This document shows positions 43,639-52,700 of a DNA stretch of 64,000 nt, piece by piece. Origin of the DNA: Planctomycetota bacterium (GTDB lineage: Bacteria; Planctomycetota; UBA1135; GCA-002686595). The notes beneath the pieces were generated by a model that searched no databases, was not told the origin of the DNA, and worked only from the letters and a program-made list of their open reading frames with translations. Numbering within the stretch: the stretch's first letter is position 1; every line of letters starts with the position of its first letter. The DNA is taken from assembly GCA_002686945.1 (NCBI GenBank), contig NYYZ01000037.1, forward strand, positions 62,001 through 126,000, in the 5' to 3' direction. A program made the position numbers and the translations under genes.

Positions 43639-43740
43639 GACTCACACGATACCCCCCAGTATCTTGCTGGTCTCCCAATTCCAGGTGCTCACACCAGAAA
43701 CCCCCCGGTTTTGTGCCGGGAATAGGGTCAGACTCGATCA

Positions 43741-44895
43741 TCAGATGAACGGATCGACCGTCTTTCGCAGGGCGGGGGTGCGCAACTTGCCGAGGGCTCG
43801 CATCTGGATCTGACGCACTCGCTCAAGGCTGACGCCCAATTCCCCAGCCAACTCTGACAAGGTGTGCTCATCGAAGGCACCGAGGCCGTACCGGCGTTCC
43901 AGCACCAGGCGCTCGCGCTCGGAAAGCAGGTCAAGAGCCTCACCTAGACCCTCGCGAAGAGTCACATCTTCCATTGATGGTTGATAGAGCCCCTCGGACT
44001 GCTCGTCGCTCAAACTATCCGCAAGCCCCGGACCATCCCCTTCGTCACCGGACGAGGCATCGATGGACAATGTCGAACGGCTTGCGGTCAAGGCGCTTTC
44101 CACGAGGCCCAATCGCATACCCGTCAAGTCCGCGATTGCTGCGGCCGAGGAGCTGGTGTTCCCGAGCTTGCCCATTGCTGCCTTCACATGTCGCATGGCT
44201 TTTTGCAAGTAGACGGGGATACGCACGGTCTGGCCGTGGTTATAGAGGTGACTGCGGAAAGCCTGATTCAGCCAGTGCACGGCGTAGGTGCGAAAAAGCA
44301 GACCACGGCGCCAGTCGAAACCATCTACTGCCCGAAAGAGAGCCGCGGAACCATCCTGGACCAAATCCAGGCGAGGCACACCAAAGTGCGCGTACCGCTC
44401 AACGTTGATCAGGGCCAGGTACAGGTTGCGTTCCACCAGTTCTGTGCGCAGGCTATGGAGTTCCTTCCAACGAGTGAATACATCCCGAGGCAACTCACAT
44501 TCTGTAGGCTCAAGATCCCGGAAGGTCTGTGGGTGATAATGGACGCGACCCTCCAGATCACTCATTTGTAGCCCATGCTCTTCGAGGCTCAGCTCCAGGC
44601 AGGTCCTAACGAACTCAATCCGGCGAGCGTGTCTCGCTTCCTCGTCCCGCCCCATGATGATGATCGAATCTATCTCGGCTCGCAGTTGATCCTCGATGGT
44701 GACCACACCGTTGGCTGACCGGCGAGGGGCTCTCCAACTGGTGGGATCCTTGAGTTCGAAGGATGTACCTTCTCGGTTCCACTTGCTGGCCAGGCGCCTG
44801 ATGCGCCCTTCGAATTTCTGAGGCTCATCTGCCCAAGCGTCGAGCTTGGTATCCAGGTCCTCAAGACTGATCGTGTTCTTCCTGTTCATTTCCAA
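43741..44895 (-). CDS. RNA polymerase sigma factor, sigma-70 family (RpoD/RpoS/SigA-like group)
   Basis: A 384-residue sigma factor. Region 2 is visible as LYLALINVERYAHFGVPRLDLVQDGSAALFRAVDGFDWRRG, then FRTYAVHWLNQAFRSHLYNHGQTVRIPVYL (2.3-2.4 into region 3). Region 4 is LLSERERLVLERRYGLGA with the helix-turn-helix LSELAGELGVSLERVRQIQMRALGKLR. Region 1.2-like sequence is weak and the first ~130 residues are variable and acidic, so it is probably an alternative rather than the primary housekeeping factor. W-L-N-Q-A-F replaces the usual W-I-R-Q-A-I, and F-D-W-R-R-G the usual F-D-x-x-R-G. It is monocistronic with a long upstream region containing a palindrome at 45174-45193. Confidence 0.9.
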   Translation of the reverse strand: MEMNRKNTISLEDLDTKLDAWADEPQKFEGRIRRLASKWNREGTSFELKDPTSWRAPRRSANGVVTIEDQLRAEIDSIIIMGRDEEARHARRIEFVRTCLELSLEEHGLQMSDLEGRVHYHPQTFRDLEPTECELPRDVFTRWKELHSLRTELVERNLYLALINVERYAHFGVPRLDLVQDGSAALFRAVDGFDWRRGLLFRTYAVHWLNQAFRSHLYNHGQTVRIPVYLQKAMRHVKAAMGKLGNTSSSAAAIADLTGMRLGLVESALTASRSTLSIDASSGDEGDGPGLADSLSDEQSEGLYQPSMEDVTLREGLGEALDLLSERERLVLERRYGLGAFDEHTLSELAGELGVSLERVRQIQMRALGKLRTPALRKTVDPFI

Positions 44896-45331
44896 TTTCC
44901 CTCTCTCTAAGGTTGGTTAGTGGGGCCAACTGGCCTCTGGTTCCAAGAACTCCCCGAATATTCCCTGGTCATGCGCCCGTAACGCTGCCCTGGGCCCCAC
45001 ATACGGCAATGCCAGACAGATTCGATGCCTTCTGGATTGCAGACCTTCTGCGAGAGGGTCCTGGGGGGATGATTGGCAGACTAGGCATTGCGCTTCAAGA
45101 TCCATGTGGGGGACATGGCTCAACTGTGCAACATACTGAGCCAGAGCCAGAAAGATACCGAACGGACAGAAAAATACTTATTCAGATAAGTATAAACCCT
45201 AGTTCTACCCTGAACGATCCGGACCCAGGGCAGTAGCTTCGGATGGATCCTGGCCACCAGGAACACCGCTGACCAATCTGGTGAATCACCGAGACAGAGA
45301 AGCCAGAAGCCGCTTTCTGCCTTCCAGCCCG
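44896..45331. other. Intergenic region upstream of the sigma-factor gene
   Basis: About 435 nt with no credible gene between the sigma-factor start (44895) and the acyl-CoA dehydrogenase stop (45332), both on the minus strand. It contains an A/T-rich stretch with a perfect 8-bp inverted repeat (45174-45193) and probably the sigma gene's promoter. AGAGAGGGAAA immediately before the start codon serves as the ribosome binding site. Confidence 0.6.
45174..45193. promoter_or_regulatory. Perfect 8-bp inverted repeat in the sigma-factor upstream region
   Basis: ATACTTAT-TCAG-ATAAGTAT is a perfect dyad in an otherwise GC-rich region, about 280 nt before the sigma-factor start codon. Its size and A/T richness suit a repressor or activator dimer site or a promoter-proximal element. 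It has too few G-C pairs to be a terminator. Confidence 0.45.
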
Positions 45332-46579
45332 CTAGATGTTCCGCGAGCCGACTAGTTCTTCCGAGTAGCTTTCCTGCACCTCGGTGGGGATGAACTCGCT
45401 CAGGTGCTCCAGTTCCGCGGCTTCCCGTATCAGATGGCGCGCAATCACCAGGCGCTGGACCTGATTGGTGCCCTCGTAGATCTGCAGGATCTTCGCGTCT
45501 CGGAAGAACTTGGCAATGGGATAGTCCTCCATAAATCCATAGCCCCCAAAGACCTGGACAGCGTCAGTGGCCACTTCCATGGCAACATCCGTGGCGAAGC
45601 ACTTGGCCATGGCCGCCATCTTGCTGTTCAAGGGGGAAGGGCCTGTGTCGTCAATGCCCGCCGCGGCCGCATAGACCAACTGACGCGAGGCCTCGGTCTT
45701 CATGGCCATATCAGCCAGCATCTGCTGGACCATCTGATGGTTGGCGATCGTTACGCCAAACTGCTTGCGGCGATTCGAATAGACCGTTGCAAGATCCAAA
45801 GCCCCCTGTGAAGCCCCCATGGCCTGCGCGGCCACACCCGGACGGGCGTAGTCAAGGGTCGACATGGCGTGGCGAAAGCCCATGCCCGCGCGGCCGCCAA
45901 TCAAATTGGCCTTGGGCACGCGCACATGATCGAAATGTGTCTCCACCACGGGAACGCAGCGAATACCCATCTTGTCCTCGACTTTCTTGATCTCGAAACC
46001 GGGGGTGCCCTTTTCCACCACAAAGGCGCTGATTCGGCGAGACTTGGAGTCCGGCTCGGTAACCGCGAAGACCGAATAGATGTCCGCCACCCCGCCATTG
46101 GTGGTCCATTTCTTCTCGCCACAGATGATGTAGTCGTCACCATCCTCGAAAGCGCGTACGGAGAGCCCCTGCGCATCGGATCCAGCAAACTTCTCAGAGA
46201 GGCAGAAGGCGACCATCTTCTCCCCGGCGGCAATCTGAGGAAGCCAGCGCTGCTTCTGTTCCTCTGTGCCCCCGAGAATAATGGGAAAGGATCCCAGGGC
46301 ATTGACCGCGAAGGCCACTCCAAACCCAGAATCAGCCTTGGCCAGTTCCTCAGCTACTAGAGCCAGTGCAAGCACGCCGGCACCATGTCCGCCGTACTCA
46401 GCTGGGATAAAGGTGCGGAAGAGACCAGCCTCGGCAACCGCTCGCGCGGCATCATAATTGTACTCCTGAGCCTTGTCATACTTTGAGGCAAGAGGGCGAA
46501 CGTGCTTGTCTGCTATCTCGCGGGCTATGGCCTTGAGTTCGAGAGCTTTTTCGCTGAATACGATGTTGGACTGCTGCAT
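45332..46579 (-). CDS. Acyl-CoA dehydrogenase
   Basis: A 415-residue acyl-CoA dehydrogenase of the short/medium-chain type. Landmarks are ARAVAEAGLFRTFIPAEYGGHG, VAFCLSEKFAGSDAQGLSVRA (flavin and substrate binding), YIICGEKKWTTNGGVADIY, and the C-terminal KILQIYEGTNQVQRLVIARHLI with the catalytic Glu in IYEGT and a Q-V-Q contact motif. VFGGYGFMEDYP is the conserved loop before it. It oxidises an acyl-CoA and passes electrons to electron-transfer flavoprotein. It appears monocistronic: flanked by non-coding DNA upstream of the sigma gene and 52 nt from the methyltransferase stop. Chain-length preference cannot be read by eye. It is clearly distinct from the copy at 3490-4644. Confidence 0.92.
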   Translation of the reverse strand: MQQSNIVFSEKALELKAIAREIADKHVRPLASKYDKAQEYNYDAARAVAEAGLFRTFIPAEYGGHGAGVLALALVAEELAKADSGFGVAFAVNALGSFPIILGGTEEQKQRWLPQIAAGEKMVAFCLSEKFAGSDAQGLSVRAFEDGDDYIICGEKKWTTNGGVADIYSVFAVTEPDSKSRRISAFVVEKGTPGFEIKKVEDKMGIRCVPVVETHFDHVRVPKANLIGGRAGMGFRHAMSTLDYARPGVAAQAMGASQGALDLATVYSNRRKQFGVTIANHQMVQQMLADMAMKTEASRQLVYAAAAGIDDTGPSPLNSKMAAMAKCFATDVAMEVATDAVQVFGGYGFMEDYPIAKFFRDAKILQIYEGTNQVQRLVIARHLIREAAELEHLSEFIPTEVQESYSEELVGSRNI

Positions 46580-46631
46580 GGGTACTTTCTCATCTATTGC
46601 CCTGGAACCACATAGGACTCAGACGCCCTGA

Positions 46632-47405
46632 TTATACCGGGCAGGAGGTGGCCCCAGCGGCCCTGCGCGCAAAGACAAGTTGGCGAGGAGCTTGCGCATT
46701 GAAGACCTGTGCACCAAAGGCCCCCCAACGGCGTTCCACAAGGAATCCGTGGTCCTCGAGCAGGGCATCGAGATCCTCCGGGTCGTACAGCCGCACATCT
46801 TCCTCCCAGACCAGGGGCTCGGACCCCGTGCGGCTGAGACGTACTCGCTTGCGTACGCGTCTGCGATCTTCAGAGAGACTGCGGGTCTCTTCCAGCCGCA
46901 GGCCCTGCTCTTCGCGCACGGAATGGGGCACAAGACCAGCTCGAATCGAGTCGGGATTCATCAGGTCCAACACCAAGAGCCCCTGGGGCGTGAGTACTCT
47001 CCTCAGTTCCTCGATCACTGCCGCGTCTCCGCAATCATCGTGATAGCCAAAGGAACTGAAGAGCAGGGTCGCCCCATCGAAGCACTCGTCGCGCAGGGGC
47101 AGCATCCGCTGATCAGCACGGGCAAGGGAGCCCACAGTCTTCTGACCCCCCTCAAGGGCCCCCGCACGCATCAACAACTCCTGCGAAAGATCCAGGCCAA
47201 AGGCATCAATCCCCTCATCGCGCATGGCGATCAGGTGTCGACCCTGACCACAACAGAGGTCCAGCACCTTCCCGCACAGTCCCTGGCCCAACAGGAATCC
47301 GACCTCTGCCCTTGCAGAGGCCTGATCCCGGTGGGCATAGACCTCCAAGTACTCCGCTCGAAATGCAGTCTCGAACCAAGGGGGAATAGAGGGCTTGGAA
47401 CTCAT
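46632..47405 (-). CDS. Class I SAM-dependent methyltransferase
   Basis: About 257 residues from the ATG at 47405 (MSSKPSIPPWFETAFRAEYLEVY); an open frame extends far upstream but with unlikely, Cys/Arg-rich sequence. Motif I is GKVLDLCCGQGRHLIAM, the acidic strand end is IDAFGLDLSQELL, and motif III/IV is ARADQRMLPLRDECFDGATLLFSSFGYHDD. Then LRRVLTPQGLLVLDLMNPDS fits the post-motif strand. The opening (W-F-E-x-A-F-x-x-E-Y-L-x-V-Y-A-H-R) resembles small-molecule methyltransferases of the UbiE/Tam type. The substrate is unknown. It is divergent from the dGTPase-family gene. Confidence 0.85.
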   Translation of the reverse strand: MSSKPSIPPWFETAFRAEYLEVYAHRDQASARAEVGFLLGQGLCGKVLDLCCGQGRHLIAMRDEGIDAFGLDLSQELLMRAGALEGGQKTVGSLARADQRMLPLRDECFDGATLLFSSFGYHDDCGDAAVIEELRRVLTPQGLLVLDLMNPDSIRAGLVPHSVREEQGLRLEETRSLSEDRRRVRKRVRLSRTGSEPLVWEEDVRLYDPEDLDALLEDHGFLVERRWGAFGAQVFNAQAPRQLVFARRAAGATSCPV

Positions 47406-47559
47406 GGGTTGACAGCATTCTGACATGCCTGCCGGGCAGGCTGCAGGCTTCCCCACCACCGGACAGGCACGCATCTCATGCTGGGCTCTCAGGCAGCATA
47501 GAATATGAGCCGATGAATGATCGTGTGATCCGATCCACCCGCCACAGACCTCTCTACAC

Positions 47560-48771
47560 GTGAAGCAAGCTGCCTTCCTCAACCGCCTCGCCAAGGAGGA
47601 ACGCGAACGCCGGGACCTCGCCCCCTGGGCCAGGTTTTCTGCGGAAAGCGCCGGTCGTCGAGAGCCAGAGGCAATCGACCCCATGCGCACGGTCTACGAG
47701 CGTGACCGCGACCGCATCACTCACTCCACAGCCTTTCGGCGACTGATGTACAAGACCCAGGTGTTCCTCAATGAAGAGGGAGACCACAACCGCACGCGCC
47801 TCTCCCATAGCCTGGAGGTCTGCCAGGTGGCGCGCAGTATAGGGGGAGCCCTACGACTGAATGAGGCCCTGTGCGAGACCCTGGGCCTGGCCCATGACCT
47901 TGGGCATCCGCCCTTTGGACACCGCGGTGAGCGGGCTCTCGATGATCTGATGGCAGATCACGGAGGCTTCCGGCACAACGCCCAGGTGCTGCGAGTGGCA
48001 GACCAGCTGGAACGACGCTCCCCCGATTACAGAGGCCTCAACCTGACCTGTGAAGTGCGCGCTGGACTGCTCAAGCACGAGGCCGATCGGGACTGGCCTG
48101 AGGACCTCTTGCCAAGACATCCAAGGCCCTGCCTCGAAGCCCAAGTGGTCGATCTGGCGGACTCTTCCGCCTACAACAAGCACGACCTGGAGGATGGCCT
48201 GCTGGCCGGAATGTTCCAAGAAGAAGACCTACGAGCAGAGAGTTCCCTTTGGCGGAGAGCAGAAGCACAGGTCAACGAACGCCATCCCGGGTTCCTCGCA
48301 GCCGATGGGGACAACAAGCTGCGCGTATCACGGGTCACCAACGAAGTGCTGGGGATCTGCATCTCTGATCTGATTGAAAGCTCCCAGCTCGCCCTCGACG
48401 AGGCTCAACCAACAGACGCGGAGGCTGCGCAGCAACATGGTTCCATGCTCATCTGTCACGGAACCGAGATCGCTCGTGAAGTCGCGGAACTACATAAGTT
48501 CCTCTATCAGCACTTCTACTGCCATGAACACCTTGAGCGCTTCTTGACCTTCGCACGCAAGGTACTCGACGGGCTCTGGACAACCCTGCGCGCGGCACCC
48601 GATGAGTTACCCGAGTGGTACCAGAATTGGGCGCAGTCGGAGGGTCTCGAACGCGCTGTGTGCGACTACATGGCGGGCATGACGGACCGGTTCGCCCTGC
48701 GGGAACACGAGCGCCTGGTGGGACCGCTACCCGGTGGATTCACGCCTCTGAGTGCCTCCACCAGGCCCTAG
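47560..48771 (+). CDS. dGTP triphosphohydrolase-family protein (HD domain)
   Basis: A 403-residue HD-domain protein of the dGTPase family, start GTG at 47560. The family N-terminus AFRRLMYKTQVFLNEEGDHNRTRLSHSLEVCQVAR is followed by the metal-binding H-D in LGLAHDLGHPPFGHRGERAL, and later NKHDLEDGLLAGMF-like helices. The enzymes hydrolyse dNTPs to deoxynucleoside plus triphosphate and so limit dNTP pools. The length suits the shorter, type-2 branch rather than E. coli Dgt (505). It shares a 154-nt divergent promoter region with the methyltransferase. Its stop is overlapped by a small minus-strand ORF, and rnc follows about 260 nt later. Confidence 0.92.
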   Translation: MKQAAFLNRLAKEERERRDLAPWARFSAESAGRREPEAIDPMRTVYERDRDRITHSTAFRRLMYKTQVFLNEEGDHNRTRLSHSLEVCQVARSIGGALRLNEALCETLGLAHDLGHPPFGHRGERALDDLMADHGGFRHNAQVLRVADQLERRSPDYRGLNLTCEVRAGLLKHEADRDWPEDLLPRHPRPCLEAQVVDLADSSAYNKHDLEDGLLAGMFQEEDLRAESSLWRRAEAQVNERHPGFLAADGDNKLRVSRVTNEVLGICISDLIESSQLALDEAQPTDAEAAQQHGSMLICHGTEIAREVAELHKFLYQHFYCHEHLERFLTFARKVLDGLWTTLRAAPDELPEWYQNWAQSEGLERAVCDYMAGMTDRFALREHERLVGPLPGGFTPLSASTRP

Positions 48772-48902
48772 AACAGCAGAGCCGCCAGCGCGATCACAAC
48801 CAGGATGACCACCAGAAGCGGCACCAGGCGCACACGCGCCTTGGACTTTGGCTTGGGCAGGCCCGCCAGGAAGGGCTCGATCAGATGGTCGTTCTTGCGC
48901 AT
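48768..48902 (-). CDS. Small single-span membrane protein (44 residues), hypothetical
   Basis: A short minus-strand ORF that reads MRKNDHLIEPFLAGLPKPKS, then a basic patch (KARVRL), then a continuous hydrophobic segment VPLLVVILVVIALAALLF ending at the stop. This gives a cytosolic N-terminus with a C-terminal transmembrane helix (tail anchor). AGGTGA lies 5 nt before the ATG as a ribosome binding site. Its last 4 nt overlap the end of the dGTPase-family gene on the opposite strand. Hydrophobic C-termini can arise by chance, but the combination of ribosome site, soluble head, basic stop-transfer and clean helix makes a real gene plausible. The function is unknown. Confidence 0.5.
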   Translation of the reverse strand: MRKNDHLIEPFLAGLPKPKSKARVRLVPLLVVILVVIALAALLF

Positions 48903-49028
48903 GGGAGTCACCTACGAGGACCCTGGGTCAGCGCTTCATTATCTCCGATCCCTTGCCCTCCCGCATCCCATGCGTACCCTTGTCTCTTCTCAGGGCACCT
49001 GAGCGTGCCCCTATCTGATCCTGCCCCC

Positions 49029-49742
49029 ATGGTCACCCCCGATCCGATTGAATACGCCTTCAAGGATGAGAGCCTCCTGACTCAAGCCTTGACGCACGCA
49101 TCGATGGGCATGCGCCACAATGAGCGCCTGGAGTTCTTGGGGGACGCGGTGCTCGATCTGGTAGTCGTGGATGACCTCTACCGCACACGTGAGGATCTCT
49201 CAGAGGGAGAACTCACCGTACGCAAGAGCCATGTAGTCTCGCGGCCCAGCCTGGCAGTAGCCGCAGACAAACTCGGTTTGCCCGGGCGCACGAAGGTTGG
49301 GCGCGGACTCAACCGTGATGACCTTTCAGCGGCGGTCAAAGCGGGGCTCTATGAATCTGTACTGGGCGCGATTTTCCTGGACGGCGGCCTGGAAGCCGCG
49401 GCGGAATTCATCAAGCGTACCCTGGGGGAGCCTCTCTCGCGTGCGCGATCGGACGAAGGTGTACGCGTGCCGAAACAAAGCCTGCAGGAACTCGCGCAAA
49501 GAAACGGGGGCGAGCCACCGACCTATGAGGTGCTTGAGGAAGCGGGCGAGCCCCATGCTCCGCGTTTTCTGGTACGGGCTCGGATTGAAGAGCGCTGCTT
49601 TCCGGAAGCCTGGGGATCTACCCTCAAAGAAGCTGAGGGGTTGGCCGCAGAAGCGGCCCTGTCAGAACTCAACCCGGCCCCACAGGACGATGCAACGCAG
49701 GAGTTTGGCGAAGGAATCTTCACCGATGGGGAAGCGCCGTGA
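49029..49742 (+). CDS. rnc: Ribonuclease III
   Basis: About 237 residues, the normal length. I choose the ATG at 49029 (MVTPDPIEYAFKDESLLTQA), because sequence before it in the same frame lacks the fold and overlaps the preceding gene. The RNase III signature is NERLEFLGDAVLDLVV (about residues 31-46), a second catalytic acidic site is in ESVLGAIFLDGGLEAA, and a double-stranded-RNA-binding domain follows (PKQSLQELAQRN and GSTLKEAEGLAAEAAL). It processes rRNA precursors and double-stranded mRNA regions. Its stop overlaps the mfd start by 4 nt (GTGA). Confidence 0.96.
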   Translation: MVTPDPIEYAFKDESLLTQALTHASMGMRHNERLEFLGDAVLDLVVVDDLYRTREDLSEGELTVRKSHVVSRPSLAVAADKLGLPGRTKVGRGLNRDDLSAAVKAGLYESVLGAIFLDGGLEAAAEFIKRTLGEPLSRARSDEGVRVPKQSLQELAQRNGGEPPTYEVLEEAGEPHAPRFLVRARIEERCFPEAWGSTLKEAEGLAAEAALSELNPAPQDDATQEFGEGIFTDGEAP

Positions 49743-52700
49743 ACGACAGCGACCAGCCCCATCTGCTACGGGCCCAGGACCTTGAAGCATCCTCTGAAGT
49801 CGGCGAACTGATCAGCCTGCTGCAAGGCGATCAACAAAAGGTATCCGTCGGGGGCCTATGGGGCTCATCCCAAGCACTGATCCTGGCATACCTCGCCAGC
49901 CATGACGCCCTGGGTGAGGGGCCCTGCTTGGTGGTGCTGGCCACAGACGGGGAAGCGATGGGCTTCCTGCAAGACCTGGAGATCTTTGGCGTCGAAGCAA
50001 CTGCCTTTCCATCGCGCGAGGGAGCCGAAGGCGGGGCAGCAATGGCACGCATCGATCTCGCCCGGCGTATGACCGGCCCTCCAGAGCACCAACCGCGACT
50101 TGTGGTCACCAGCGTGGTTGCCCTCTTGCAACCCCTGCCGGGTCTCAAGGATTTGGAGAAGGAACTGATCACCTTTCGCTGCGGCGACACCATCGACCCA
50201 GAAGGGCTGCTAAAGCACCTTGTCAAGCTAGGCTACCAACGCCAGCCACTGGCTGAAACTCCCGGCGAAATCAGCCTGCGAGGGGACATCCTGGACATCT
50301 TCCCCTTTGCCGCAGACCAACCCATACGCATTGAGTTCTTTGAGGACGAAATCGAGTCCCTGCGCACTTTTGATCCCGCCGACCAGCGCTCCACCAAGAG
50401 CTTCGAGGATCTCCACCTGTGCCTCGCCGCAGATTCCGCCGAGGTGGGCGATGTCTCGGCAACCCACGCCACGGATCTCTTCAGCACGGATACATTGATG
50501 GTGACCATCGAGCCCCTGCGCAACACAGAGCGTGCCGAAGCCTTGGCTGTACGGTCTGCGGCTCATGAACGCGCCCTGAGCGCAATAGCCAAACGCCGCG
50601 AGCAGCTACGCGAACTTTGCCTCCAGACCCTGCCAGGAGATGACTTTTGCTTCGAGACCCGCTCGATTCAGGCCCTCGAGGTAGGGATCAACCGTGCGGC
50701 TGAAGCCCTACGCGAGGTGGTCGATTCGTCCCGGGTAATCGTTGCGTGTCTCGGGGAAGCAGACCGACATGCATTGAACGAAGCCCTCACATCACAAGGT
50801 GGCGTCCCAGAGGCGGAGCTGGGCCTGGGGACTATTTCCAGGGGCTTTTGCATGCCCTCCTGGAAGCTGCTGATCGTCAACCATCACGAACTCAAGGGTG
50901 TATTGGGAACAAAGCGCAAGGTCTCAAAGGGCGCGCGCCACAAAGTCAAGGCAATCCAATCGTTCTTTGAATTGCGCCCCGGTGACTTCGTAGTGCACGC
51001 GGTGCATGGTCTAGCGCGCTTCCATGGGCTGGTGCGCATGAAGCGCGGAGCTGGAGAAGAAGAGCATCTGCACCTGATGTTTGCTGATGAGGTCAGTCTC
51101 TATGTGCCCAGCACGCGCATCGACCTGGTTCAGCGTTATATCGGCGGCGGCGCCACCGCCAACTTGGACAAGATCGGCAGCGGGGCCTTCAAGAAACGCA
51201 AGGAGCGAGTGCAGCGAGGACTCTTTGATCTCGCAGCAGAATTGATCGAGGTGCAGGCCAAGCGTGCTCTCCGCAAGCGCGATCCCTGGGACGGGGACGA
51301 AGGAATGGTGGCAGACATGGTGGGATCTTTCCCATTCACCGACACCGAAGATCAGGTCGCCGCGCATGCGGAAATCACCAAGGACCTGGCCAGTGAAAAG
51401 CCTATGGACCGAATGCTCTGCGGAGACGTTGGCTTTGGGAAGACCGAGATCGCCGTACGTGCCGCATTCCATGTGGTAGCTGGCGGAGGACAGGTTGCGG
51501 TACTCGTGCCCACCACAATTCTGGCGCAACAACACAACACCACCTTCACCGCACGCCTCGCAGACTTTCCCGTGCGCGTAGAGTCTCTCAGCCGCTACAC
51601 GACTCCCAAGGATGCCCAGGCAATCCTGGCTGGACTGGCCGCCGGGGAAGTGGACATCGTGGTGGGCACCCATCGCATCTTGTCCAAAGATGTACGCTTC
51701 CATCGACTAGGAATGGTGGTGGTGGACGAAGAGCAGCGCTTTGGAGTGCAGCACAAGGAACACTTCAAGCGCATGCGGGCTGAGATCGATCTCTTGACCC
51801 TGACCGCCACGCCGATCCCACGCACCCTGCACATGTCCCTCTCCGGCCTGCGCGATATCTCGGCTCTCGCCACCCCACCACCCGGCCGCCAGGCCATCAA
51901 GACAATCCTTGGTTACATCGACGACGAGGATCTTGTCCGTGAGTCCATCCAGCGAGAGATCGGCCGGGGTGGCCAGGTGTTCTACCTGCACAACAGGGTC
52001 TCCTCCATCAACGGAGTCATGCGTCGACTACGGGGACTGGTCCCCGGAGCGACCTTCGCAGTGGGGCACGGACAAATGGGCTCTGCCGAGTTGCGCGCCG
52101 TAATGGAATCATTCACCCAAGGGGAGGCGGATGTCCTGGTGGCAACCACCATCATCGAAAACGGCGTAGACATCGCTGCCGCGGGCACAATCCTGATCGA
52201 GGATGCAGATCGTTTCGGACTGTCTGAACTGCACCAATTGCGGGGACGAGTGGGTCGAGGAGACCAACAGGCTCGCTGCTATCTTCTGGTGGAACGCCAC
52301 AAGCCTCTACGTGACATCGCGCGGCAACGCCTGAAGGCGCTGGAAGAAATGACCCACCTGGGAGCCGGTTTCGGTATCAGCATCAAGGACCTGGAGCTAC
52401 GTGGCGCAGGCAATGTCCTCGGTGCTCAACAATCCGGTCACATCGCGGCGGTGGGTTACGACATGTACTGCCGTTTGATGAAAATGTCGGTGGAGCGCAT
52501 GCAGGCGGGAGAAGACGCGGATGCTGTGCCCCAGGTGGAGGACACCGAAGCGGGGGTGGAACTGGAACTGGGCGTGGCTGCGCTCTTGCCCCCCGAGTGG
52601 ATCCCCGACCCCGTCTTGCGCTTGGACCTCCTGCGCAGCTTCACCGAGATATCTTCCCAGGAAGAAGCTCTCGCAGCCGAGCAGGACCTGCGCGACCGCT

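Noticed and set aside
43701-43722. Small CCCGG/CCGGG hairpin after the sigma-factor gene
   Set aside because: A 5-bp stem with no clear U tract; too weak to call a terminator.
48615-49028. In-frame extension of RNase III upstream of 49029
   Set aside because: It overlaps the dGTPase-family gene and adds about 138 residues without RNase III homology; the ATG at 49029 gives the normal length.
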